64,000 nt of DNA. It comes from Sphingobacteriales bacterium. Lineage in GTDB: Bacteria; Bacteroidota; Bacteroidia; Sphingobacteriales; Sphingobacteriaceae. The stretch covers positions 1 through 64,000 of the forward strand of contig JACXVB010000015.1 of NCBI GenBank assembly GCA_014763615.1, given 5' to 3'. Below, piece by piece: positions 50,492-57,805 of the stretch. The number at the start of each line of letters is the position of its first letter. Positions within the stretch are counted from its first letter, which is position 1. The notes under the pieces were generated by a model. It saw nothing but the letters and a program-made list of their open reading frames with translations, ran no database searches and was not told the origin of the DNA. The translations under genes and the position numbers were made by a program.

Positions 50492-52042
50492 TTGATCACC
50501 GTGAACGAAAAACTTTCAATATTAAACTCGAAAAAAGAAGCCGCTTTATTAGGCGGAGGTGCTAAAAGAATAGAAAATCAACATCAAAAAGGAAAATTAA
50601 CCGCCCGAGAGCGTTTACACTTTTTGTTAGATGAAGGTTCATTTGAAGAGATTGGGATGTTGGTAACGCACCGCTCTACTGATTTCGGTATGGAAAAAGA
50701 AAAATATCCCGGAGATGGTGTGGTAACAGGTTATGGAACCATTCATGGACGTTTAGTTTATGTTTTTTCTCAGGATTTTACCGTTTTTGGGGGTTCGCTT
50801 TCAGAAACACATGCCGAGAAAATTTGTAAAATCATGGATATGGCCATGAAAAATGGCGCTCCATTAATTGGTTTAAATGATTCTGGAGGGGCAAGAATTC
50901 AAGAAGGTGTAGTTTCTTTGGGCGGCTATGCTGATATTTTTTATCGAAATACGCTTGCGTCTGGTGTTATTCCTCAGCTTTCGGCTATTATGGGCCCATG
51001 TGCCGGTGGAGCGGTTTACTCTCCAGCCATTACCGATTTTATTCTGATGGTAGAGCATACTTCTTACATGTTCGTTACCGGACCCAATGTAGTGAAAACC
51101 GTAACTCATGAGCAAGTAACATCTGAAGAGTTAGGGGGCGCACAAACACATGCAAGCAAATCGGGTGTTACGCATTTCGCTTGTGCTAATGAGCTAGAAG
51201 CCATCCATCATCTTAAAAAATTATTAAGCTACATGCCTCAAAATTGTGAAGAACAAGCCCCGTTTGAGGTTTATGAAAGTGGTGATGAACATCGCCCAAA
51301 ACTGAATGAAATCATGCCCGAAAATGCCAATCAGCCTTATGATATCCGTGAAGTGATTGAAGAAGTGATTGATAAAGATTCATTCTTAGAAGTGCATAAA
51401 GATTTTGCCGAAAATATTGTAGTAGGTTTTGCCCGTTTAGCAGGTAGAAGTTTGGGAATTGTAGCCAATCAACCCGCTTTCTTAGCAGGAGTTTTGGATA
51501 TTCATGCTTCTACCAAAGCCGCAAGATTTGTACGCTTTTGCGATGCTTTTAACATCCCACTTTTAGTTTTTGAAGATGTACCCGGTTTCTTACCGGGAAC
51601 CGATCAAGAATGGAATGGCATTATCACCAATGGTGCCAAATTATTGTATGCTTTCTGCGAAGCTACCGTTCCAAGGATCACCGTAATCACCCGCAAAGCT
51701 TATGGAGGCGCTTATGATGTAATGAACTCTAAACACATTGGTGCAGATATGAATTACGCCTGGCCAAGTGCCGAGATTGCCGTGATGGGCGCAAAAGGTG
51801 CGGCAGAAATCATTTTTAAAAAAGAAATTTCATCGGCTGAAAAGCCCGAAGAAAAATGGTTGGAAAAAGAAAAGGAATATTCAGATATCTTTGCCAATCC
51901 TTACCGAGCAGCAGAGAGAGGTTTTATTGATGAGGTAATTGAACCTGCAGAAACCAGAATAAAACTTATCAAAGCTTTTAAAATGTTGGAGAATAAAGTG
52001 GTGAATATCCCTAGAAAAAAACATGGGAATATTCCCTTGTAG
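50492..52042 (+). CDS. Acyl-CoA carboxylase carboxyltransferase (beta) subunit
   Basis: 516 residues, the usual length for propionyl-CoA carboxylase beta or methylmalonyl-CoA decarboxylase alpha. Seen are [75 protein letters not shown], the second-half [19 protein letters not shown] and [19 protein letters not shown]. It transfers carboxyl groups between biotin and acyl-CoA. Biotin carboxylase and carrier genes are not in the window. The start is uncertain: TTG at 50492 or GTG at 50501. CAAATTTG (50487-50494), one base off the -7 consensus, overlaps the first and would favour the second. Confidence 0.92.
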   Translation: MITVNEKLSILNSKKEAALLGGGAKRIENQHQKGKLTARERLHFLLDEGSFEEIGMLVTHRSTDFGMEKEKYPGDGVVTGYGTIHGRLVYVFSQDFTVFGGSLSETHAEKICKIMDMAMKNGAPLIGLNDSGGARIQEGVVSLGGYADIFYRNTLASGVIPQLSAIMGPCAGGAVYSPAITDFILMVEHTSYMFVTGPNVVKTVTHEQVTSEELGGAQTHASKSGVTHFACANELEAIHHLKKLLSYMPQNCEEQAPFEVYESGDEHRPKLNEIMPENANQPYDIREVIEEVIDKDSFLEVHKDFAENIVVGFARLAGRSLGIVANQPAFLAGVLDIHASTKAARFVRFCDAFNIPLLVFEDVPGFLPGTDQEWNGIITNGAKLLYAFCEATVPRITVITRKAYGGAYDVMNSKHIGADMNYAWPSAEIAVMGAKGAAEIIFKKEISSAEKPEEKWLEKEKEYSDIFANPYRAAERGFIDEVIEPAETRIKLIKAFKMLENKVVNIPRKKHGNIPL

Positions 52043-52120
52043 GTAAGCAAATTGTTACCCATCTGTAACAGTGAAACGATGCTTTTTGTCTAACTTCCAA
52101 ATTCAAATAAAAATATCAAA

Positions 52121-55100
52121 ATGAAGAAAATTTTATCTATTCTAGCTTTAATACTCTGTATCATCAGTGTAAAAGCTCAAGAAAATCATCCGTTATGGAT
52201 GCAGCAACCCGCCATTTCTCCAGACGGACAATGGGTAGCTTTTGAACACAAAGGGAACATCTTTAAGGTTTCTACCAAAGGTGGGCAAGCCACACCGTTA
52301 ACCATTACTTCCAATTATAATGGCTATCCTATTTGGAGTCATGATGGCAAAACCATAGCTTTTGCATCAGATCGTTATGGCAATTTTGATGTTTTTACCA
52401 TGTCGGCAAATGGCGGAGCGGCAACGCGTTTAACCTACAATTCTGATAAAGATATTCCTTATGATTTTAGTAAGGATGATCAAAAAGTACTCTTCGGTTC
52501 AAACAGACATGATATTTATTCATCCGTTCGTTTTCCTGGAGATAGCTATTGGATGAAATTATATGAAGTCCCAGTAAAAGGTGGTAGAAGCGTGATGATT
52601 AATTCGGCAGGGACTGAATTTGTTCATTTAAATACCGCTGGAGATAAAATCATTTTCCAGGATAGAAAAGGCTATGAAAACCCTTATCGTAAACACCACA
52701 CCTCGGCCATCACTCGTGATATTTGGGTATTGGATTTAAAAACCAATCAATACAAAAAAGTTTCTCCCTATGTGGGCGAAGATCGTGAGCCAGTTTGGGG
52801 AAGCGGAGATACTTTTTACTACTTAAGTGAAAGAAAAGGGAATCAGAACTTATTCAAATCTTCGTTAGCAAATCCAGATGAGATTACTCAATTAACCAAC
52901 TTTGAAAAAAATCCGGTAAGAAATCTCTCCCATTCTAATGATGGCACTTTTGCTTTTACCCAAGAAGGGAGCATTTATCTTTTTAAAGAAGGTTCAGAAC
53001 CTCAGAAACTCAACTTTACTATTGCGGCAGATTTTGCAGCAGACCAAATTACTACTGTTCCGGTGCAAGGTAATGCCAGTGAAATGGCCGTATCTCCGAA
53101 CGGAAAAGAAATTGCATTTGTATATAGAGGAGAGATTTTTGTAACCGCTGTTGATGGCGCAACCACTAAAAGAATCACCAACACTCCTTATCAAGAAAGA
53201 ATGGTGAGCTTTAGTCCAGATGGTAAAAAGCTATTGTATTCTGTAGAAAATGATGAATCTTGGGATATTTATGAAGCTACTTTAGCTAATCCATCAGAGC
53301 AATATTTTTATGCTTCTACAGTCATTAAAGCTACCCCTTTAATTGCTACTCCAAAAGACGAATTCCAAGCTTATTATTCGCCAGACGGTAAAAAAGTAGC
53401 CTATTTAGAAGAAAGAAATGTGTTAAGAGTGCTTGATTTAGCTACCAAAAAAACTACCACAGTTTTACCTGCCGGATTAAATTATTCTTACGCAGATGGA
53501 GACCAGTATTTTACTTGGTCGCCAGATAGCAAGTATTTGTTGGCACAATCAAATGAAGGTAGCGGATGGTTTGCACCAGAAGTAGTTTTGATTAAAGCTG
53601 ACGGTAGCGGAGACAGAATCAATTTAACACAAAGTGGCTTTAGTGATAACTATCCACAATGGGGAATGGATGGCAAAATGATGTACTGGTTAAGTGATAA
53701 GCAAGGCATGAAAAACCTTTCTCGCGGAAGCCAAGACGATGTTTACGCCATGTTTTTTGATCAAGCAACTTGGGATAAATATCAGCTCAGTAAAGAAGAT
53801 TTCGACTTACAAAAGGATTTAGAAAAGAAAGATACCACCGCAAAATCAGACGATAAAAAAGACGATGCGAAAAAAGGAAAAGCTGAAGATAAAAAACCTT
53901 CATTCGAGTTAAACCTTAAAAATTTAGATGATAGAACTGAGCGTTTAACCATCAGCTCCACAGATATTGGTGGTTTGGCTTTGTCTAAAGACGGAGAAAA
54001 ATTGTTTTATTTAGCTCGCTATGAAAAAGGTTATGATTTATGGGTAACCATGCCTCGTACACATGAAACCAAAGTTTTAGCCAAATTAGGTGCAAGAGGT
54101 GGAAGTTTAGAAATGAGTAAAGATGGCAAAAACCTATTCGTTTTGGCTGGTGGAAACATCATGAAAGTGGGTGTAGATAACGGAAAAGTAACGCCTGTAA
54201 AAATCAATGCCAATATGGAATTAAACCCTGCGGCAGAAAGAGCTTACATTTTTGATCATGCTTGGAAACAAGTGAAGAAAAAATTGTTCGACCCGAACTT
54301 ACAAGGTGTGGATTGGGATGGCTACCACAAAACTTATGAGAAATTCTTGCCTTACATCAATAATAATTATGATTTTGAAGTTTTGTTAAGCGAGTTTTTG
54401 GGTGAGTTAAATGCATCTCACACTGGTGGAGGTTATAGAGTACGTGCAGAAAATGGTGATGCTACGGCTGTTCTAGGTTTATTATATGATGTTACCCAAG
54501 GCGGAAACGGCCTGATTGTAAAAGATATCATTGCCGGCGGACCATTTGATAATTCCAAAACCGCCATGAAACCAGACATGGTGATTGATAAAATTGATGG
54601 TAACGCCATTACTGCGGATGTAGATTGGGCGATGTTCTTAAATCATAAAGCTGGAGAATTTACCCGTATCGATTTTCATCATCCAAAAACTAATGAAAGC
54701 TTTAGTGAAACTGTAAAACCAATCTCTAGTGGAATGGAAAGTAGCGTATTGCTTTACAAACGCTGGACAGACACCATGGAACACATGGTGGATAGTCTTT
54801 CTCATGGAGAAGTGGGTTATGTGCATGTTCGAGGTATGGACGACCCAAGTTTCAGAGTCACTTTTGATAAAGTTTTAGGTAAAAACATCAATAAAAAAGC
54901 CTTAATTGTGGATACTCGATTTAATGGAGGTGGTTGGTTACATGATGATTTAGTAACTTTCTTAGGTGGCAAACAATATTTCACACTTCGCCCACAAGGT
55001 CATATTACCACTGGTGGTGAGCCTTTGAACAAATGGAGTAAACCAAGCTGTGTGTTAATGAGTGAAGGAAATTACTCTGATGCTTTCATGTTCCCTTATG

Positions 55101-55366
55101 CTTATAAAGAGCTAGGTTTAGGTAAATTGATAGGTATGCCAGTGGCGGGTACAGGAACTGCAGTTTGGTGGGAAACGCAAATAGACCCGAGCATTTATTT
55201 CGGTATCCCGATGATTGCAACTTATGGAGCTGGAGAAACTCATCCAACAGAAAACCATCAATTAGAACCTGATATCAAAGTAAATAATGATTACAACAAA
55301 GTATTAAATGGCGAAGACCAACAATTAGAAGCTGCCGTTAAAGAAATGTTGAAAGAGGTAAAATAA
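52121..55366 (+). CDS. Tricorn-like S41 family protease
   Basis: 1081 residues. Signal peptide about 1-19. Two TolB/tricorn beta-propeller regions (about 30-300 and 320-720, repeats such as ISPDGQWVAFEHKGNIFKVS and WSHDGKTIAFASDRYGNFDV) come first, with a charged insert near 570-600. Then come a linker, a PDZ domain (about 780-865) and the S41 core: H767 in NASHTGGG, S986 in SEGNYSDAF, and Glu in GAGETHPTENHQLEPD match tricorn His, Ser and Glu. It is a large exported peptidase that trims peptides. GNAT follows after three bases. Confidence 0.92.
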   Translation: MKKILSILALILCIISVKAQENHPLWMQQPAISPDGQWVAFEHKGNIFKVSTKGGQATPLTITSNYNGYPIWSHDGKTIAFASDRYGNFDVFTMSANGGAATRLTYNSDKDIPYDFSKDDQKVLFGSNRHDIYSSVRFPGDSYWMKLYEVPVKGGRSVMINSAGTEFVHLNTAGDKIIFQDRKGYENPYRKHHTSAITRDIWVLDLKTNQYKKVSPYVGEDREPVWGSGDTFYYLSERKGNQNLFKSSLANPDEITQLTNFEKNPVRNLSHSNDGTFAFTQEGSIYLFKEGSEPQKLNFTIAADFAADQITTVPVQGNASEMAVSPNGKEIAFVYRGEIFVTAVDGATTKRITNTPYQERMVSFSPDGKKLLYSVENDESWDIYEATLANPSEQYFYASTVIKATPLIATPKDEFQAYYSPDGKKVAYLEERNVLRVLDLATKKTTTVLPAGLNYSYADGDQYFTWSPDSKYLLAQSNEGSGWFAPEVVLIKADGSGDRINLTQSGFSDNYPQWGMDGKMMYWLSDKQGMKNLSRGSQDDVYAMFFDQATWDKYQLSKEDFDLQKDLEKKDTTAKSDDKKDDAKKGKAEDKKPSFELNLKNLDDRTERLTISSTDIGGLALSKDGEKLFYLARYEKGYDLWVTMPRTHETKVLAKLGARGGSLEMSKDGKNLFVLAGGNIMKVGVDNGKVTPVKINANMELNPAAERAYIFDHAWKQVKKKLFDPNLQGVDWDGYHKTYEKFLPYINNNYDFEVLLSEFLGELNASHTGGGYRVRAENGDATAVLGLLYDVTQGGNGLIVKDIIAGGPFDNSKTAMKPDMVIDKIDGNAITADVDWAMFLNHKAGEFTRIDFHHPKTNESFSETVKPISSGMESSVLLYKRWTDTMEHMVDSLSHGEVGYVHVRGMDDPSFRVTFDKVLGKNINKKALIVDTRFNGGGWLHDDLVTFLGGKQYFTLRPQGHITTGGEPLNKWSKPSCVLMSEGNYSDAFMFPYAYKELGLGKLIGMPVAGTGTAVWWETQIDPSIYFGIPMIATYGAGETHPTENHQLEPDIKVNNDYNKVLNGEDQQLEAAVKEMLKEVK

Positions 55367-55369
55367 TCA

Positions 55370-55801
55370 TTGGAAGAAAAACACTTTTCAATAGAACAAA
55401 TTCCGCCTGCCGCAACATTAAGATTGAGGCAGGCGGAATTGTATCCAGACCTTGCGTTTGAAGATTTAAGTTTACCCGAAGATGAAGAAGGTATCCATTT
55501 CGGACTATTTCATCAAAACCAGTTGATTGCGGTAGTCTCTTGTTTTTTAAAAGCAGAAGAAATGCAATTCCGTAAATTTGCTACTCAAAAAGCATTTCAA
55601 CATCAAGGTTTTGGTTCTGCTTTGCTCAAATACATTTTTGAATTCGCAAAAGCAGAAAACAAAAAGAAAATTTGGTGCAATGCCAGAAGCTCGGCTACTT
55701 CATTTTATAAAAAATTTGGGATGCTAGAAACAGATCAAAAATTCTCTAAAGCAGATATAGATTATATTATCATGGAGAAAGAATTAAACAATTATCTCTG
55801 A
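55370..55801 (+). CDS. GNAT-family N-acetyltransferase
   Basis: 143 residues from TTG, three bases after the protease stop. EDEEGIHFGLFHQNQLIAVV, FRKFATQKAFQHQGFGSALL with the acetyl-CoA loop Q-x-x-G-F-G-S, and IWCNARSSATSFYKKFGM are typical GNAT. Substrate unknown. A 13-bp GC-rich inverted repeat lies inside its first 25 codons and would form a strong mRNA hairpin, perhaps limiting its translation relative to the protease upstream. Confidence 0.85.
   Translation: MEEKHFSIEQIPPAATLRLRQAELYPDLAFEDLSLPEDEEGIHFGLFHQNQLIAVVSCFLKAEEMQFRKFATQKAFQHQGFGSALLKYIFEFAKAENKKKIWCNARSSATSFYKKFGMLETDQKFSKADIDYIIMEKELNNYL
55399..55440. repeat. GC-rich 13-bp inverted repeat inside the GNAT gene
   Basis: AATTCCGCCTGCC (55399-55411) and GGCAGGCGGAATT (55428-55440) pair perfectly around a 16-base loop, with 8 G/C pairs of 13 in an AT-rich genome. 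The frame stays open through it (QIPPAATLRLRQAEL). Confidence 0.8.
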
Positions 55802-55847
55802 TTCATCATATTCATTTTAGATATGAATTTGAACGAATAGAAAATAT

Positions 55848-55855
55848 TATATTTG
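55848..55855 (+). promoter_or_regulatory. -7 promoter box of the UPF0175 antitoxin gene
   Basis: TATATTTG is a perfect TAnnTTTG and ends three bases before the ATG at 55859, so the mRNA should be leaderless. TTTG lies 16 nt upstream, slightly close for a -33. Confidence 0.55.
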
Positions 55856-55858
55856 TTT

Positions 55859-56086
55859 ATGAAAACATTGAATATCAATATCCCTGATACTTTAGATTTA
55901 AACGAACTTGATGTGGCAATGCTTATCTCGACACATCTTTACGAGCAGGGAAAACTTTCTTTAGGTGAAGCAGCAGAAATAGCTGGATTAACAAAAAGAA
56001 CTTTTGCAGAGTTACTTGGCAAGTATAATGTATCATTATTTAATTATCCCGCCTCTGATTTATCAAATGATGTAACTAATGCCTAA
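55859..56086 (+). CDS. UPF0175 family antitoxin
   Basis: 75 residues from ATG; an in-frame TTG two codons earlier is in the promoter. The pattern LDVAMLISTHLYEQGKLSLG then EAAEIAGLTKRTFAELLGKY is a UPF0175 helix-turn-helix protein, usually the DNA-binding antitoxin of a PIN toxin. The last eight bases overlap the toxin gene. It should neutralise the toxin and repress its own promoter. Confidence 0.88.
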   Translation: MKTLNINIPDTLDLNELDVAMLISTHLYEQGKLSLGEAAEIAGLTKRTFAELLGKYNVSLFNYPASDLSNDVTNA

Positions 56087-56495
56087 AATCATCATTTCTG
56101 ATACAAGTTGTTTTATACTATTAAAAAACATAGGAGAACTTGAACTACTAGAAAAAATATATAAACAAATTATCACCACACCTGAGATAGCATTAGAGTT
56201 TGGAGAAGAACTTCCAAATTGGGTTCAGGTAATTTCTGTGAATGATAAACTAAGGCAACAACTTTTAGAAATACAAATAGATAAAGGCGAATCAAGTGCT
56301 ATCGCTTTAGCATTAGAAATCCCTAACAGCGTTCTCATTCTTGATGATAATAAGGCTAGAAAAATCGCAAAACAATTAGGACTAACCTTTACTGGAACTA
56401 TAGGAGTGATTATTAGGGCAAAATTGGATGGAATTATTCCATCAATAATACCAATAATAGAGAAAATCAGATTTTCGTTTATCAGAAGATATTGA
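56079..56495 (+). CDS. DUF3368 PIN-domain toxin with frameshifted C-terminus
   Basis: 138 residues. The PIN fold is visible: IIISDTSCFILLKNIGELEL with D8, TTPEIALEFGEELPNW, DKGESSAIALALEI and LILDDNKARKIAKQLGLTFT, so acidic metal ligands look intact. PIN toxins cleave RNA. After GTIGVIIRAKLDGIIPSIIP the protein ends abruptly as EKIRFSFIRRY. The next frame continues as FRLSEDIEKAALKEAKE to a stop at 56526, which is the expected DUF3368 tail. The gap is explained by loss of one copy of a tandem 8-base AAAATCAG. The last 20 or so residues are therefore replaced. Activity is uncertain. Confidence 0.82.
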   Translation: MPKIIISDTSCFILLKNIGELELLEKIYKQIITTPEIALEFGEELPNWVQVISVNDKLRQQLLEIQIDKGESSAIALALEIPNSVLILDDNKARKIAKQLGLTFTGTIGVIIRAKLDGIIPSIIPIIEKIRFSFIRRY

Positions 56496-56631
56496 AAAAG
56501 CAGCTTTAAAAGAAGCTAAAGAGTAAAAATCATTAAAGTCTTCTTTAGTTGAGTGAGGTATCAAGAAACTAATTACTCCATACAGTTTTAAAAAAATTAA
56601 ACAAACAGAATTAATTTCCACAAAATCTCGC

Positions 56632-56657
56632 TAAGCTTATCAAGCTTACTATATTTG
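56632..56657 (+). promoter_or_regulatory. M42 peptidase promoter with adjoining dyad
   Basis: TATATTTG (56650-56657) is a perfect -7 box, 26 nt before the ATG. Directly upstream, TAAGCTT-ATC-AAGCTTA (56632-56648) is a perfect 7-base dyad in the -33/-7 spacer, a place where a bound repressor would block polymerase. Confidence 0.5.
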
Positions 56658-56683
56658 TTCAACATCAATAAAAATAAAATCAA

Positions 56684-57802
56684 ATGGCTAAGAAGAAAGC
56701 GCAAACAGAAAAGAAACATCAAGCAGTAGTCACTAAAAAATCATTAGCATTTTTCGAAAAATATATCAATAACCCCTCACCTACTGGTTTTGAATGGGAA
56801 GGACAAAAACTATGGTTAGATTATATCAAACCTTATGTTGATGAAAGTTATACCGATAATTACGGAACTGCGGTGGCGGTGATTAATCCAAAAGCGACTT
56901 ATAAAGTGGTAATTGAGGCTCATGCCGATGAAATTTCTTGGTTTGTAAATTACATCACCAGTGATGGATTAATTTATGTGATTCGTAATGGAGGTTCAGA
57001 CCATCAAATTGCGCCTTCAAAGCGAGTGAATATTCATACCGATAAAGGCATTGTAAAAGCTGTGTTTGGCTGGCCTGCTATCCACACTCGTCATGGTGGA
57101 GAGAAAGAAGAAACCCCTCAATTGAAAAATATCTTTTTAGATTGTGGATGTATTTCTAAAGAAGAAGTAGAAAAATTGGGTATCCACGTAGGTTGCGTAA
57201 TTACCTACGAAGATGAGTTTATGGTATTAAACGACAGATATTATGTTGGCCGAGCTTTGGATAACAGAGCGGGTGGTTTTATGATTGCTGAAGTAGCTCG
57301 TTTATTACATGAAAATAAGAATAAACTGGATTTCGGTTTATACATCGTTAACTCCGTTCAAGAAGAAATTGGTTTACGCGGAGCGGAAATGATTGCGCAT
57401 AAAATAAAACCAAATGTGGCTATCATTACGGATGTTACCCATGATACCACAACGCCAATGATTAATAAAATCACCCAAGGAGATCTAGCTTGTGGTAAAG
57501 GTCCGGTGGTTTCTTATGCCCCTGCGGTACAAGTAAACCTCAATAAATTATTGGTAGAAACTGCTGAGAAAAATGGCATTCCATTCCAACGCCAAGCTTC
57601 TTCCCGCTCAACCGGAACAGATACTGATGCTTTTGCGTATTCTAACGATGGCGTTGTTTCTGCACTCATTTCTTTGCCTTTACGTTACATGCACACTACG
57701 GTAGAAATGATTCATAAAGAAGATGTGGATAATGTAATTAACCTAATTTATCATTCTTTATTGGCACTAAAAAAAGGTCAAGACTTTAGATACATTAAAT
57801 AA
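56684..57802 (+). CDS. M42-family aminopeptidase (TET type)
   Basis: 372 residues. Lys-rich N-terminus, then FEKYINNPSPTGFEWEGQKL, IEAHADEISWFVNYI with the first metal His, RALDNRAGGFMIAEVA with the bridging Asp, VQEEIGLRGAEMI with the catalytic Glu and ligand, and ITDVTHDTTTPM. M42 enzymes form tetrahedral dodecamers that trim peptides. No signal peptide is seen, so it should be cytoplasmic. The S9 peptidase gene starts three bases after its stop. Confidence 0.93.
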   Translation: MAKKKAQTEKKHQAVVTKKSLAFFEKYINNPSPTGFEWEGQKLWLDYIKPYVDESYTDNYGTAVAVINPKATYKVVIEAHADEISWFVNYITSDGLIYVIRNGGSDHQIAPSKRVNIHTDKGIVKAVFGWPAIHTRHGGEKEETPQLKNIFLDCGCISKEEVEKLGIHVGCVITYEDEFMVLNDRYYVGRALDNRAGGFMIAEVARLLHENKNKLDFGLYIVNSVQEEIGLRGAEMIAHKIKPNVAIITDVTHDTTTPMINKITQGDLACGKGPVVSYAPAVQVNLNKLLVETAEKNGIPFQRQASSRSTGTDTDAFAYSNDGVVSALISLPLRYMHTTVEMIHKEDVDNVINLIYHSLLALKKGQDFRYIK

Positions 57803-57805
57803 TTT

